The notes under the pieces were generated by a model, which worked only from the letters and a program-made list of their open reading frames with translations, searched no databases and was not told where the DNA came from. Positions 1 to 9,554 of a DNA stretch of 64,000 nt are shown here, piece by piece. Within the stretch, counting starts at the first letter, position 1. Each line of letters opens with the position of its first letter. The DNA comes from an uncultured Allobosea sp. (GTDB taxonomy: Bacteria > Pseudomonadota > Alphaproteobacteria > Rhizobiales > Beijerinckiaceae): the NCBI RefSeq assembly GCF_945956895.1, contig NZ_CAMFJF010000008.1:79959-143958 (forward strand). The letters run 5' to 3'. The position numbers and the translations under genes were made by a program.

Positions 1-102
1 GAGAAGGAGGGCGGCATCTTCCGCGTCAATATCCGCACCGGCGAGATGAGCATCTGCTACGTCTTCGACGACAAGACGGTGTGCACGCCCCAGACGAAAT
101 GA
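1..102 (+). CDS. 3' end of an unidentified protein (partial)
   Basis: The open frame enters from the left edge and ends at TGA 100-102. The 33 visible residues include a pair of cysteines and a run reading [14 protein letters not shown], which looks like the end of a beta-rich domain. A hairpin with a T-run follows at 157-186, consistent with the end of a transcription unit. The family cannot be named from this fragment. Confidence 0.6.
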   Translation, partial: EKEGGIFRVNIRTGEMSICYVFDDKTVCTPQTK

Positions 103-156
103 CGTCCCGCGCCTTCCGCGCGCTGGACTCGTCCGCCCTGCCGGGGCAGGAGAGCG

Positions 157-186
157 CCGTCGTCCGGCACGGACGGCGGGCGTTTT
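157..186 (+). terminator. Probable Rho-independent terminator upstream of rpiA
   Basis: Arms CGTCCG (161-166) and CGGACG (170-175) enclose a 3-nt loop. The stem extends outward with three G-C pairs and one G-T wobble, and is followed by TTTT at 183-186. It lies between the truncated first gene and rpiA. Confidence 0.5.
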
Positions 187-211
187 CCTCAACCTGAGCC
201 GGACGAACCTC

Positions 212-913
212 ATGAATGCCGATGACCTGAAGAAGCAGGCTGCCGCTCGCGCGCTCGAGCTGGTACGGCCGGGCATGCGGCTCGGCCTCGGTACCGGTTC
301 GACCGCCAAGCATTTCGTCGACCTGCTCGGCGTGAAGGTCGCTGCCGGTTTCGAGGTCCTCTGCGTCTCGACCTCCGAGGCGACGCAGGCCCAGGCCGTT
401 TCACTGGGCATCCCGATGTCGACGCTCGACGAGACGCCGGAACTGGATCTGACCGTCGACGGCGCCGACGAGGTCGATCCGCAATTGCGCCTGATCAAGG
501 GCGGCGGTGCGGCGCTGCTGCGCGAGAAGATCGTCGCGGCGGCGTCCGCCCGCATGATCGTGATCGCCGATGACGGCAAGCTGGTGGAGACGCTCGGCCG
601 TTTCCCGCTGCCGATCGAGGTCGTGCCCTTCGGGGTCGAGGCGACGCGTCGGGCCGTGGCCGAGGCCATCGCCGCCTCGGGCGCCGCCGGCAAGCTCGTG
701 CTGCGCCAGCGGCCGGACGGCACGACGCTCGTCACCGATGGCGGCCATTACATCCTTGATGCGCATCTCGGCGCGATCGAGCACCCGGAGCTGCTGGCGC
801 AGGCGCTGAACATTGTGCCCGGCGTCGTCGAGCACGGCCTGTTCATCGGCCTGGCCTCCGGCGCCATCCTGGCGGGCGCCGACGGCCTCAAGCTGCTCGG
901 CAGGATCGAATGA
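212..913 (+). CDS. rpiA: Ribose-5-phosphate isomerase A
   Basis: Cytosolic enzyme interconverting ribose 5-phosphate and ribulose 5-phosphate in the non-oxidative pentose phosphate pathway. The 233-aa length is typical of RpiA. The phosphate-binding GTGST lies at residues 27-31, the DGADEVD segment at 83-89, and [11 protein letters not shown] at 96-106, which carries the catalytic glutamate (E105) and a substrate-binding lysine. It stands alone between a probable terminator and a secreted DUF2059 protein. The ATG start matches the expected N-terminus of the family. Confidence 0.95.
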   Translation: MNADDLKKQAAARALELVRPGMRLGLGTGSTAKHFVDLLGVKVAAGFEVLCVSTSEATQAQAVSLGIPMSTLDETPELDLTVDGADEVDPQLRLIKGGGAALLREKIVAAASARMIVIADDGKLVETLGRFPLPIEVVPFGVEATRRAVAEAIAASGAAGKLVLRQRPDGTTLVTDGGHYILDAHLGAIEHPELLAQALNIVPGVVEHGLFIGLASGAILAGADGLKLLGRIE

Positions 914-1009
914 TTCCATTCCGTCGCGATCCACGCTAAGGAACGCGCCATAAATGACCGGACCATCGTTGCTGGCAGTGCAATCGCGCGCTCCGGCGGT
1001 GGTTCGCTG

Positions 1010-1525
1010 ATGAAGGGGTTTCAACGCATGATCCGTCGTTCTCTCGTTCGGGCCGCTGTCGGCTTGGCGCTCCTCTGTGCGGCTCCGGCCTTCGCCCAGG
1101 CGCCGGCACTGGTACCGAGCCATGTCCAGGTCGCGCGCGAGGTTCTCGAACTGAGCGGCGTCACGCAGGGCTTCACCAACATCTACAACGAGTTCGAGCG
1201 TAACGTGCAGAACATGCTCGCGACCCGGCCGGAGATGAAGAAGGACGCCGATGCCGTCATCGCGGCCCTGAAGCCGGAAGCCGACAAGCGCGCCAGCGAG
1301 ATGTCCCAGGTCGCAGCCGAGGTCTTCGCCCGCAAGATGACCGAGGCGGATCTCAAGGACGTCGCCGCCTTCTTCAAGTCGCCGGTCGGCCAGCGCTACA
1401 GCACGCTGCGGCGCGAGGCGATGGAGGACATCCTGAACACCCTGGCGCCCTGGACCATCCAGACCAGCCAGTACCTGTTCGATCGTTTCTCGCAGGAGAT
1501 GAGCAAGCGCGGCCACACCCTGTGA
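1010..1525 (+). CDS. DUF2059 family secreted protein
   Basis: A 171-aa protein with an N-terminal signal peptide (positive start, hydrophobic run, likely cleavage after AFAQA near residue 31). The helical C-terminal half, with the phrase DLKDVAAFFKSPVGQRY, is the hallmark of the DUF2059 family. These proteins are predicted periplasmic and have no firmly known biochemical role. A second ATG at 1028 (MIRRSLV) would also give a good signal peptide. A strong terminator at 1559-1585 closes the unit. Function is unknown. Confidence 0.85.
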   Translation: MKGFQRMIRRSLVRAAVGLALLCAAPAFAQAPALVPSHVQVAREVLELSGVTQGFTNIYNEFERNVQNMLATRPEMKKDADAVIAALKPEADKRASEMSQVAAEVFARKMTEADLKDVAAFFKSPVGQRYSTLRREAMEDILNTLAPWTIQTSQYLFDRFSQEMSKRGHTL

Positions 1526-1558
1526 GCCGGGGCGCTCGCGCTTCACGATAACGAAAGA

Positions 1559-1585
1559 GGCCGGCGAGCATTCGCCGGCCTTTTT
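1559..1585 (+). terminator. Rho-independent terminator
   Basis: A perfect 9-bp stem GGCCGGCGA / TCGCCGGCC with a GCAT loop is followed directly by TTTTTG. It sits 33 bp after the stop of the DUF2059 gene. Confidence 0.9.
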
Positions 1586-1667
1586 GTTGCGGCATCCTCC
1601 GCTGGTATCGGACTGAAGCGCGCTCTTTCGCCGTGATGGTTGAATCGCGAAGCTCGGAGCCAACGAC

Positions 1668-2702
1668 ATGACCCGCGATCTTGTCCTCGTCACCGGAGGC
1701 TCGGGCTTCCTGGCCGGACACTGCATCCTCAGGCTGCTCGAGGAGGGCTACGAGGTCCGCACCACGCTCCGGACGTCCACGCGGGAGGCGTCGCTCAGGG
1801 AAGCGCTGCGCTCAGCCGGCATGGAGGCTGGCGGTCGGTTGCAGGTCGCTGTCGCTGACCTGATGCGCGACGAGGGTTGGGGTGAGGCCGCCTCGGGCTG
1901 CGCTTATGTCCTGCACATCGCGTCGCCGCTCGCTGCGACTGCCCCGAAGGATGAGGACGAACTGATCCGCCCGGCACGGGAAGGGACGTTGCGCGTCCTG
2001 CGTGCCGCCCACCGGGCCGGGGTGAAGCGCGTCGTCCTGACCTCTTCCTTCGCCGCGATCGGCTATGGCCGGGCGGTGAAGCGCCCCTATGACGAGCGCG
2101 ACTGGACCAATCCGGCGGCCTCCGGGCTTGCTGCCTATCCGAAGTCCAAGACGTTGGCGGAGCTCGCCGCCTGGGATTTCATCGATGGCGAGGGGCAGGG
2201 TCTGGAACTCGCGGTCGTCAACCCCGTCGGCATTTTCGGGCCATTGCTCGGGCCGGAACTCTCGGCTTCGATCCTGCTGGTCAAGACCATGCTGGACGGC
2301 CGGCTCTGGGCGGTGCCGCGCCTGATGTTCGGCGTCGTCGATGTCCGCGATGTCGCCGACCTGCATCTGCGTGCCATGACCGATGCCGCCGCCGCCGGTG
2401 AGCGCTTCCTGGCCACGGCGGGCGATTTCATGACGATGCAGGCGATCGCACAGGCGCTGAAGGATGGCCTTGGCGAGGATGCGGCGCGGGTTTCGACCCG
2501 CGTGCTGCCGGATTGGCTGGTGCGCCTTGCAGCCCGCTTCAGCGCGGCGGCGCGTCAGGCCGCGACGCCTGAGCTCGGCCGTAGCAAGAATGCGACGAGC
2601 GCGAAGGCGCAGGCCATGCTGGGCTGGCAGCCGCGCCCGGCGAAGGAGGCTCTCGTCGCCACGGGCGAGAGCCTGTTCCGCTTGGGGCTGCTGCGACGCT
2701 GA
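1668..2702 (+). CDS. NAD(P)-dependent epimerase/dehydratase-like SDR (aldehyde/dihydroflavonol reductase type)
   Basis: A 344-aa extended short-chain dehydrogenase. The Rossmann glycine motif TGGSGFLAG lies at residues 9-17, a serine pair at 126-127, and the catalytic YxxxK as Y157PKSK161. The overall pattern, including HIASP after the fourth strand and a late F in EPLL-type loops, resembles dihydroflavonol-4-reductase-like aldehyde reductases. The substrate is not predictable. It is monocistronic, and an inverted repeat follows immediately after the stop. Confidence 0.85.
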   Translation: MTRDLVLVTGGSGFLAGHCILRLLEEGYEVRTTLRTSTREASLREALRSAGMEAGGRLQVAVADLMRDEGWGEAASGCAYVLHIASPLAATAPKDEDELIRPAREGTLRVLRAAHRAGVKRVVLTSSFAAIGYGRAVKRPYDERDWTNPAASGLAAYPKSKTLAELAAWDFIDGEGQGLELAVVNPVGIFGPLLGPELSASILLVKTMLDGRLWAVPRLMFGVVDVRDVADLHLRAMTDAAAAGERFLATAGDFMTMQAIAQALKDGLGEDAARVSTRVLPDWLVRLAARFSAAARQAATPELGRSKNATSAKAQAMLGWQPRPAKEALVATGESLFRLGLLRR

Positions 2703-2703
2703 C

Positions 2704-2792
2704 CGTCATTGCGAGCGCAGCGAAGCAATCCAGGGGGACATAGAGCTCTGCCGCCCCTGGATTGCTTCGTCGCTCCGCTCCTCGCAATGGCG
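2704..2792. repeat. Intergenic inverted repeat, CATTGCGAG / GAAGCAATCC family
   Basis: The arms begin CGTCATTGCGAG and end CTCGCAATGG, with inner arms GAAGCAATCCAGG and CCTGGATTGCTTC. The palindrome can fold into a long hairpin in either transcript. It lies between the SDR gene and the converging tctA. A related copy is at 41285-41372. Confidence 0.85.
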
Positions 2793-2805
2793 GGGAGGGT
2801 GGTTC

Positions 2806-4305
2806 TCAGTCCTCGGCAGCCTTGAACTTGTTCAGCCCCTGCATCAGGAACGGCGCGATCAGGGCGAGGAAGGCGATGCCGAGCAGCGTTGCGGAGATCG
2901 GGTTCTCCAGCAGGATCATCGGATCGCCCAGGCTGATCTGCAGCGCGCGGCGCAATTGCTGCTCCGCCATCGGCCCGAGGATCAGCCCGACCACCATGGG
3001 TGCAACGGGATAGTCGTAGCGGCGCATCAGATAGCCGAGGAAGCCGAACAGGAAGAGCATGGTGAGTTCGGCCGGCGAGCCGTTGACGGCGAGCGTGCCC
3101 ATCGTCGCGAAGACGAGGATGCCGGCATAGAGCCACGGCTGCGGGATCGCGAGCAGCCGGACCCAGAGCCCGATCAGCGGCAGGTTCAGGATCACCAGCA
3201 TGACGTTGGCGATGAACAGCGAGGCGATCAGGCCCCAGACCAGGTCCGGCTTCTCGGCGAAGAGCAGCGGGCCGGGGTTGAGCCCGTATTGCTGGAAGCC
3301 GGCGAGCATGATCGCCGCCGTCGCCGAGGTCGGCAGGCCGAGCGTCAGCAGCGGCACGAGCGTGCCGGCGGCCGAGGCGTTGTTGGCGGCTTCCGGCCCC
3401 GCGACGCCCTCGATCGCGCCCTTGCCGAACTCGTCCGGATATTTGCAGAGCCTGCGCTCGGTCGAATAGCTCAGGAAGGTCGGCACCTCGGCGCCGCCCG
3501 CGGGCAGGGCGCCGATCGGGAAACCGAAGGCCGTGCCGCGCAGCCAGGGCGCCCAGGAACGCTTCCAGTCCTGCTTGGTCATCCAGAGCGAGCCCTTGAT
3601 CGGAATGATCTCCTCGGGGTCACGGAAGCGCTTGGAGGCGACGTAGAAGGCCTCGCCGACAGCGAACAGGCCGACGGCAAGCGTCGTGACCTCGACGCCG
3701 TTGAGCAGCTCCGGGACGCCGAAGGTCAGGCGCGCCTGTCCGGTCAGCTTGTCGATGCCGACCAGCCCGAGCGCGATGCCGAGGAACAGGCTGGTCAGGC
3801 CGCGCAGGGGCGAGTCGCCGAAGGTCGCGGAGACCGTGACGAAGGCGACGATCATCAGCGCGAAATAGTCCCAGGGGCCGAATTTGACCGCGAGCTCGAC
3901 CAGCAGGGGCGCGAGGAAGGCAAGCCCGATCGTTGCGATCAGGCCGGCGACGAAGGAGCCGATCGCCGAGGTGGCGAGCGCCGGGCCGCCGCGGCCGGCC
4001 TTGGCCATCTTGGAGCCTTCGAGCGCGGTGGCGAGCGAGGCGCTTTCGCCCGGCGCATTGAGCAGGATCGCGGTGGTCGAGCCGCCATACATGCCGCCAT
4101 AGTAGATGCCGGCGAACATGATGAGCGATCCCGCCGGGTCGAGCTTGAACGTCACCGGCAGCAGCAGCGCGACGGTCAGCGCCGGGCCGATGCCGGGCAA
4201 CACGCCGACGGCCGTGCCCAGGAACACGCCGATCAGGCAGAACAGGAGCTTCGAGGGTTCGAAGGCGACGCCGAAGCCGTGGAGCAGGGAGAGCAGGGTG
4301 TCCAT
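2806..4305 (-). CDS. tctA: Tripartite tricarboxylate transporter, large permease TctA
   Basis: A 499-aa, roughly 12-helix inner-membrane protein of the TctA family. The N-terminal signature is present: [17 protein letters not shown] near residue 40 and [16 protein letters not shown] near residue 70. It is the translocating subunit of a TTT carboxylate uptake system driven by an ion gradient. It is the third gene of tctC-tctB-tctA and starts 13 bp after tctB. The substrate cannot be read from sequence, since family members carry citrate, other carboxylates and aromatic acids. Confidence 0.95.
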   Translation of the reverse strand: MDTLLSLLHGFGVAFEPSKLLFCLIGVFLGTAVGVLPGIGPALTVALLLPVTFKLDPAGSLIMFAGIYYGGMYGGSTTAILLNAPGESASLATALEGSKMAKAGRGGPALATSAIGSFVAGLIATIGLAFLAPLLVELAVKFGPWDYFALMIVAFVTVSATFGDSPLRGLTSLFLGIALGLVGIDKLTGQARLTFGVPELLNGVEVTTLAVGLFAVGEAFYVASKRFRDPEEIIPIKGSLWMTKQDWKRSWAPWLRGTAFGFPIGALPAGGAEVPTFLSYSTERRLCKYPDEFGKGAIEGVAGPEAANNASAAGTLVPLLTLGLPTSATAAIMLAGFQQYGLNPGPLLFAEKPDLVWGLIASLFIANVMLVILNLPLIGLWVRLLAIPQPWLYAGILVFATMGTLAVNGSPAELTMLFLFGFLGYLMRRYDYPVAPMVVGLILGPMAEQQLRRALQISLGDPMILLENPISATLLGIAFLALIAPFLMQGLNKFKAAED

Positions 4306-4318
4306 GATCGGGCTCTCC

Positions 4319-4798
4319 TCAGAGGAACAGGCGCTCGAGCGGGCCCGACGGCAGGATCAGCGTCAGGACCTTGGCGAAGACGAGGAAGATGACGAGGCCG
4401 AGCACGAAGCCGATCGCGGCGTCGATCGCCAGGCCCTGCCGGCCCATGCCGCGCGCGGTGCAGGCGAAGACCACGGTGATGGCGAGGATGAAGCCGCCGC
4501 CGAGAGCGATGCAGGCGATCAGGAAAATCTGCCCGCCGACGATCCAGAGCAGGGCCTTGTTATCGGCGTGTTCCGGCTGAGGCAGCCCCTCGCGGAAGGC
4601 GACGACGAAATGCGCCAGGCCGAGGATCACCAGTCCCGTGGCCACCACGTAGGGCATGGCGGTCGGGCCGACGCCGTAGGTCGAGGTGATGGTCTGCTGC
4701 GAGGCGTCATAGCCGACGAGGGCGGCGACGATCAGCAGCAGGACCCCTACGAGCAGGGCCGGCTTGTTGGCACCTTGCGTGCGCGTGTCGTTGGTCAT
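4319..4798 (-). CDS. tctB: Tripartite tricarboxylate transporter, small permease TctB
   Basis: A 159-aa membrane protein with four predicted helices, the usual size and topology of TctB. It starts with a cytoplasmic [13 protein letters not shown] segment and then the first helix. It sits between the binding protein and the large permease. A hairpin with a U-run lies just upstream (4851-4874) and could set its expression below that of tctC. Confidence 0.88.
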   Translation of the reverse strand: MTNDTRTQGANKPALLVGVLLLIVAALVGYDASQQTITSTYGVGPTAMPYVVATGLVILGLAHFVVAFREGLPQPEHADNKALLWIVGGQIFLIACIALGGGFILAITVVFACTARGMGRQGLAIDAAIGFVLGLVIFLVFAKVLTLILPSGPLERLFL

Positions 4799-4850
4799 GG
4801 GCGTTCCCGCAGTGCTGGCCGGCGTCTTCTGGGCGCTTCTGGCGGTTGGA

Positions 4851-4874
4851 AAAGGGGCCGGTTTCCCGGCCCCT
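4851..4874 (-). terminator. Intra-operon terminator/attenuator between tctC and tctB
   Basis: Read on the minus strand, the stem AGGGGCCGG / CCGGCCCCT with a GAAA tetraloop is followed by TTTCC. It falls in the 100-bp gap after the tctC stop. Partial termination here would give more binding protein than permease, as is common in such operons. The regulatory role is inferred. Confidence 0.75.
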
Positions 4875-4898
4875 GCAGATTGTAGCGTCTCGGTTGGC

Positions 4899-5864
4899 TT
4901 ACTTCACCAGGCCGACTTCGGTCATGACCTTGGAGACGCGCTCGATCTCGGCCTTCAGGAAGGTCTCGAAGGCTGCTCCGGCGAGGAAGGCATCATCCCA
5001 GCCGCGGGCCTTGAGGATTTCCTGCCATTCCTTCGACTTGGCCATCTTTTCGACCGTGTCGATCAGAGCCTTGGTCTGGTCGGCGGAGAGGCCGGGAGGA
5101 GCGACGACCGAACGCCAGTTCAGGAGCTCGAGATCGATGCCTTGCTCCTTCAGCGTGGGCGCATCCGGCGCATTCTCGAGGCGCTTGGACGAGGACACGG
5201 CGAGCACGCGCAGCTTGCCGGCCTTGATCTGGCCTTCGAACTCGCCATAGCCGGACACGCCGGCCGTGACGCGGCCGCCGAGCATGGCCGCGAGGGCCTC
5301 GCCGCCGCCCGAGAACGGGATGTAGTTGATCTTCTTGGCATCGGCGCCGACCGCCTGGGCGAAGAGCGCGGCGAGGATATGGTCGGTGCCGCCGGCCGAA
5401 CCGCCGGCCCAGGTCACCTTGGCCGGATCGGCCTTGAGGCGCTCGGCGAGGTCCTTGGCGGTCTTGAGCGGCGACTCCGTCGGGACGACGATGACCTCTG
5501 CCTCGGCGGTCAGGCGCGCGATCGGCGTGATCTGGGTCAGGTTGACCGGCGACTTGTTGAGCAGGATGGCGCCGACCATGACGAAGCCGTTGACCATGAG
5601 CTGGTGGCCGTCGCCCTTGGCGCCGATCAGCTGCGCGAGGCCGATCGTGCCGCCGGCGCCGGTCACATTGTTGACCTGAACGCTCTTGACGATGCCGGCT
5701 GTGGTCAACGCCTGCTGCATCGAACGGGCCGTGCCGTCCCAGCCGCCGCCGGGCGCCGCAGGAGCCATGATCTTGAGCTCGTTGACCTGGGCGAAGGCGG
5801 CCGTGGAAAGGGCAGCAAGCGCCACCGCCGTCAGGGCCGTGCGCTTCAGGATGGATGTCAGCAT
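4899..5864 (-). CDS. tctC: Tripartite tricarboxylate transporter substrate-binding protein TctC
   Basis: A 321-aa periplasmic solute-binding protein of the Bug/TctC family. The signal peptide is MLTSILKRTALTAVALAALS, cleaved after AFAQ. The family features are a Gly-rich APGGGWDGTAR loop near residue 43 and GGTIGLAQ, which contribute to the carboxylate site. I chose the start at 5864 because GGAGGAATTC precedes it at ideal spacing; an upstream in-frame ATG at 5960 lacks both a ribosome-binding site and a signal peptide. It is the first gene of the operon, divergent from gor. Confidence 0.93.
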   Translation of the reverse strand: MLTSILKRTALTAVALAALSTAAFAQVNELKIMAPAAPGGGWDGTARSMQQALTTAGIVKSVQVNNVTGAGGTIGLAQLIGAKGDGHQLMVNGFVMVGAILLNKSPVNLTQITPIARLTAEAEVIVVPTESPLKTAKDLAERLKADPAKVTWAGGSAGGTDHILAALFAQAVGADAKKINYIPFSGGGEALAAMLGGRVTAGVSGYGEFEGQIKAGKLRVLAVSSSKRLENAPDAPTLKEQGIDLELLNWRSVVAPPGLSADQTKALIDTVEKMAKSKEWQEILKARGWDDAFLAGAAFETFLKAEIERVSKVMTEVGLVK

Positions 5865-6313
5865 GAATTCCTCCGCTTGCGGGCTTGGTCCGCGGTTTTC
5901 TTGAGACGGCTCCGCCTGTGGCACCTTGCCGCGCCGGTCGTCAATTGCGCCTGATTGCATAATCTTAAGTCAAGAATTTTCGACGACAGGCCGCTTTCTC
6001 CGCATCTTTTACACCTTTGGTCCTACGACTTGACTGAATGTTCGCGCGGGGGCCTGGCGGCGACCGGCGCGATCGCGCCGGCGCAGAGCCTCAAGACCGG
6101 TCCCGGCGCCCCGTGCGGGCCGATTTCGACGGCGTTCCGGCCGGGCTTCGGCATGCCGCCCATGCCGGCACGTCATCTCATGGTGCTTGAAGTTTCGCCG
6201 CCGTGCCGCCAATTGCTCGCGGTCGATCATCTGCGCGGCGGCCGGCGATCATCCGGCTGTCCTGCGGTTTGATGTCCGCCGATACGGACGACTGAAGGCG
6301 GTTAGGGGGTATC
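5865..6313. other. Gene-free divergent region between tctC and gor
   Basis: About 450 bp with no convincing gene. The segment just upstream of tctC (about 5950-6000) is AT-richer than its surroundings and is the likely promoter zone for the tct operon. The rest is GC-rich. Open frames there have no family signature or ribosome-binding site. Confidence 0.6.
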
Positions 6314-7684
6314 ATGGCTGAGTTCGACGTCGATCTCTTCGTCATCGGGGCGGGTTCCGGTGGCACGCGCGCCGCGCGCATCGCCGCCGGCCATGGCGCC
6401 CGCGTCATGATCGCGGAGGAGGACCGCATCGGCGGCACCTGCGTGATCCGCGGCTGCGTGCCCAAGAAGCTCTTCGTCTATGCCAGCCGCTTCGCCGATG
6501 ATTTCGAGGATGCCGCCGGTTTCGGCTGGACCCTGCCGCAGGCCCCGGTCTTTGACTGGCCGACGCTGCGCGATGCCGTGGCGAACGAGGTGACCCGCCT
6601 GTCCGGCCTCTATCGCAAGGGGTTGGAAGGAGCCAAAGTCCAGATTCGCGAGGAGCGCGCCGTCGTCGAGGGGCCGCATCAGGTTCGTCTGACGAAGAGC
6701 GGGGAGGTGATCCGCGCCCGGCATATCCTGGTCGCGACCGGCGGTTGGCCCTCCTTCGATCCGCCGATCGCGGGCGGCGAGCTCGGCATCTCCTCCAACG
6801 AGGTCTTCAACCTGCCGGCGCTGCCGAAGCGCCTGCTGGTCGTTGGCGGCGGCTATATCGCGCTCGAATTCGCCAGCCTCTTCGCCCGGCTCGGCGTCGC
6901 AGTCACCGTCCTGCACCGGGGTGACAACATCCTGCGCGGTTTCGACGAGGACATCCGCACCCGGCTGCGCGACGCGCTTGCTCATGCCGGCATCACCTTG
7001 CGGCTCGGCTGCACCATCGAGCGGATCGAGGAACTGCCGGACGGCTCCCGCCGCGCCCATTGCACGCATGGCGCGCCGATCGATGCCGATGTCGTGCTCG
7101 TCGCCACCGGCCGCCGACCCAACACGAAGGGGCTCGGCCTGGAGCAGGCTGGCGTCGTGATGGGGCCGCTTGGCGAGATCAAGGTCAACGCCGCCTCGGC
7201 GAGCAGCGTGCCCTCGATCCATGCCGTGGGCGACGTCACCAACCGGGTCAACCTGACACCGGTCGCGATCCGCGAGGGCCATGCCTTCGCCGACAGTACC
7301 TTCGGCAGCCGTGACTGGACGGTCGAACACGGGACCATCGCCTCGGCCGTCTTCACGACGCCGGAGGTCGGCACCGTCGGCCTGACGGAAGCGCAGGCGC
7401 TTGCCGCAGGGCACAAGGTCACCGTCTTCGAATCCGGCTTCCGCCCGATGAAGGCGACGATCTCCGGCCGGCAGGAGCGCATCTACATGAAGCTCGTGGT
7501 CGATGCGCAATCGGACAAGGTGCTCGGCGTCCATATCCTCGGGCACGATGCCGGCGAAATCATTCAGGCGGTCGGGATCGCGGTGACGATGGGCGCGACC
7601 AAGGCCGATTTCGACCGTACCGTCGCGCTGCATCCGAGCGCGGCGGAGGAGCTGGTGACGATGCGCACGCCGCGGGCAAGCTGA
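6314..7684 (+). CDS. gor: Glutathione-disulfide reductase
   Basis: A 456-aa flavoprotein reducing GSSG with NADPH in the cytosol. The FAD-binding GAGSGG is at residues 12-17. The redox-active pair C43 and C48 lies in GGTCVIRGCVPKK, and the interface H440-P with E445 forms the acid/base pair of the disulfide reductase family. A second Rossmann motif GGGYIALEFAS near residue 178 binds NAD(P)H. The arrangement CVIRGC is typical of glutathione reductases rather than lipoamide dehydrogenases (CLNVGC). The gene is divergent from tctC. Confidence 0.95.
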   Translation: MAEFDVDLFVIGAGSGGTRAARIAAGHGARVMIAEEDRIGGTCVIRGCVPKKLFVYASRFADDFEDAAGFGWTLPQAPVFDWPTLRDAVANEVTRLSGLYRKGLEGAKVQIREERAVVEGPHQVRLTKSGEVIRARHILVATGGWPSFDPPIAGGELGISSNEVFNLPALPKRLLVVGGGYIALEFASLFARLGVAVTVLHRGDNILRGFDEDIRTRLRDALAHAGITLRLGCTIERIEELPDGSRRAHCTHGAPIDADVVLVATGRRPNTKGLGLEQAGVVMGPLGEIKVNAASASSVPSIHAVGDVTNRVNLTPVAIREGHAFADSTFGSRDWTVEHGTIASAVFTTPEVGTVGLTEAQALAAGHKVTVFESGFRPMKATISGRQERIYMKLVVDAQSDKVLGVHILGHDAGEIIQAVGIAVTMGATKADFDRTVALHPSAAEELVTMRTPRAS

Positions 7685-8089
7685 AGGCTGTCAATTATCT
7701 CTCGGAACCACGCCGTCATCCCGGGCTTGCCCCGGGATCCATCGAAAGGCGCTGCGCTCTACGATGGATCCCGGATCTCCGCTTCGCTCCGTCCGGGATG
7801 ACGCGCGTTTCTGAGACGGCGTAGCCAATGGAGTCTCTGCGGCTACGGTTGAATCGCCTCGTGAAGCGCTTGAATCGGGATGGCAGGTCGTTGCCGCGAT
7901 AGGGCCGCGGTCGTCGCCATCCCCTTACGGGAAGTGGCTTTTCGATAGGGTTTGATGCGTTGAGGGAAGGGGCCCGGCGGCGACCTCCCTCTGACAGTGG
8001 CCATTCCGCCACCATCGGTGTATAGCCGCCCCTTCGCGCTACCCAGAGGTTAACGATGCGCGATCTCACAGTCAGGAGCACGTAGTCCC
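7685..8089. other. Intergenic region between gor and the DAHP synthase gene
   Basis: About 400 bp. The left part is occupied by the inverted repeat at 7714-7803. The right part must contain the promoter of the DAHP synthase gene, but I cannot identify convincing -35/-10 boxes. I see no gene with a supported start. Confidence 0.6.
7714..7803. repeat. Intergenic inverted repeat, CGTCATCCCGGG / GATGGATCCCGG family
   Basis: The outer arms CGTCATCCCGGGC and GTCCGGGATGACG enclose inner arms GGGATCCATCG and CGATGGATCCC. The same family occurs at 24786-24899 and, almost identically, at 50032-50120. Confidence 0.88.
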
Positions 8090-9475
8090 ATGTCCGAGCG
8101 GTGGACGCCAGAGAGCTGGAGGGCCAAGCCCGCCCAGCAGATTCCGGATTATCCGGACCAGGCAGCCTTGAAGGCGGTCGAGCAGCAGCTCGCCGGCTTT
8201 CCGCCGCTCGTTTTTGCAGGCGAGGCGCGCAAGCTCAAACGGGCGTTGAGCAAGGTCGCCGCCGGTGAGGCCTTCCTGTTGCAGGGAGGCGATTGCGCCG
8301 AGAGCTTCGCCGAGCATTCGGCCGACAACATCCGCGACTTCTTCCGTCTGTTCCTGCAGATGGCGGTGGTGTTGACCTTCGCCGGCGGTTCGCCGGTGGT
8401 GAAGGTCGGCCGCATCGCCGGCCAGTTCGCCAAGCCGCGCTCGGCTCCGACCGAGACGATCGGCGGCGTCGAATTGCCGAGCTACAAGGGCGACATCGTC
8501 AACGACAACGAGTTCACGGCCGAGGCGCGCATCCCCGATCCGCGCCGTCAGCTCGAGGGCTATCGCCAGTCGGCGGCGACGCTGAACCTGATCCGCGCCT
8601 TCGCGACCGGCGGCTATGCCAATCTCGACAACGCGCATCGCTGGATGCTCGGCTTCGTCAAGGATAGCCCGCAGTCGCATCGCTACCAGGAGGTGGCCGA
8701 GCGCATCACCGAGGCGCTGGAGTTCATGCGCGCCATCGGCATCGACCCGGAGACCCATCCGGAGATGCGCTCGACCGACTTCTACACCAGCCACGAGGCG
8801 CTGCTGCTCGGCTACGAGCAGGCGATGACGCGGACGGATTCGACGACCGGCGAGTGGTATGACACCTCCGGCCACATGCTCTGGATCGGTGATCGCACGC
8901 GCCAGATCGACCATGCCCATGTCGAGTTCTTCCGCGGCATCCGCAACCCGATCGGCCTGAAATGCGGTCCCTCGACCACGGTCGACGGCCTGCTCAAGCT
9001 GATCGACGTGCTCGATCCACAGAACCAGCCCGGGCGGCTGACGCTGATCGCGCGCTTCGGCGCCGACAAGGTCTTCGACCATCTGCCGGCCCTGGTGCGG
9101 GCGACGAAGCGGGAAGGCCGCAACGTCGTCTGGTCCTGCGACCCGATGCACGGCAACACGGTCAAGGCGGCGAGCGGCTACAAGACCCGGCCCTTCGACC
9201 TGATTCTGGGCGAGGTGAAGAACTTCTTCGCCGTCCATCAGGCCGAAGGCACGCATGCCGGCGGCCTGCATCTGGAGATGACCGGCAAGAACGTCACCGA
9301 ATGCACGGGCGGTGCCCGCGGCATGACCGATGCGGACCTCAACGACCGCTATCACACGTTCTGCGATCCGCGCCTCAACGCGGAGCAGGCGCTGGAGCTC
9401 GCCTTCATCGTCGCCGAGCTGGTCAAGCGCCAGCGCGCCGGCCGGGCGCGGCCCGAGGTCGAGGCGGCCGAGTAG
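8090..9475 (+). CDS. 3-deoxy-7-phosphoheptulonate synthase, class II
   Basis: A 461-aa class II (plant/AroH-type) DAHP synthase. It condenses phosphoenolpyruvate and erythrose 4-phosphate, the first step of the shikimate pathway. Family landmarks are [11 protein letters not shown] near residue 63, [14 protein letters not shown] near 105, the C-terminal [17 protein letters not shown] segment, and [10 protein letters not shown] with conserved metal and substrate residues. The length and start agree with the family ([11 protein letters not shown]-terminus). A strong terminator follows, so the gene is probably monocistronic. Confidence 0.95.
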   Translation: MSERWTPESWRAKPAQQIPDYPDQAALKAVEQQLAGFPPLVFAGEARKLKRALSKVAAGEAFLLQGGDCAESFAEHSADNIRDFFRLFLQMAVVLTFAGGSPVVKVGRIAGQFAKPRSAPTETIGGVELPSYKGDIVNDNEFTAEARIPDPRRQLEGYRQSAATLNLIRAFATGGYANLDNAHRWMLGFVKDSPQSHRYQEVAERITEALEFMRAIGIDPETHPEMRSTDFYTSHEALLLGYEQAMTRTDSTTGEWYDTSGHMLWIGDRTRQIDHAHVEFFRGIRNPIGLKCGPSTTVDGLLKLIDVLDPQNQPGRLTLIARFGADKVFDHLPALVRATKREGRNVVWSCDPMHGNTVKAASGYKTRPFDLILGEVKNFFAVHQAEGTHAGGLHLEMTGKNVTECTGGARGMTDADLNDRYHTFCDPRLNAEQALELAFIVAELVKRQRAGRARPEVEAAE

Positions 9476-9504
9476 GGCGCCTCACCGGGACCACGAATAG
9501 GAAA

Positions 9505-9531
9505 GGCCGGGGCTTTCGCCCCGGCCTTTTT
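9505..9531 (+). terminator. Rho-independent terminator after DAHP synthase gene
   Basis: A perfect 9-bp stem GGCCGGGGC / GCCCCGGCC with a TTTC loop is followed by TTTTTG. The same hairpin with its preceding A-run could also act on the converging outer-membrane gene. Confidence 0.9.
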
Positions 9532-9554
9532 GTTTCAAGCCGCTGGTGTCTGCG

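Noticed and set aside
401..1726. A 441-codon minus-strand frame opposite rpiA and the DUF2059 gene
   Set aside because: It overlaps two supported genes and their terminator, and its predicted sequence is low-complexity Arg/Gly/Asp.
2464..4392. A 642-codon plus-strand open frame opposite tctA
   Set aside because: It is antisense to a clear TctA, highly charged and repetitive, with no start signal. GC-rich codon bias in tctA leaves the opposite frame open.
5955..6272. Small frames in the tctC-gor gap
   Set aside because: No start signal, no family, and they sit in the presumed divergent promoter zone.
7716..8081. A 121-codon minus-strand frame between gor and the DAHP synthase gene
   Set aside because: It spans an intergenic inverted repeat, has no ribosome-binding site and no protein-like composition.
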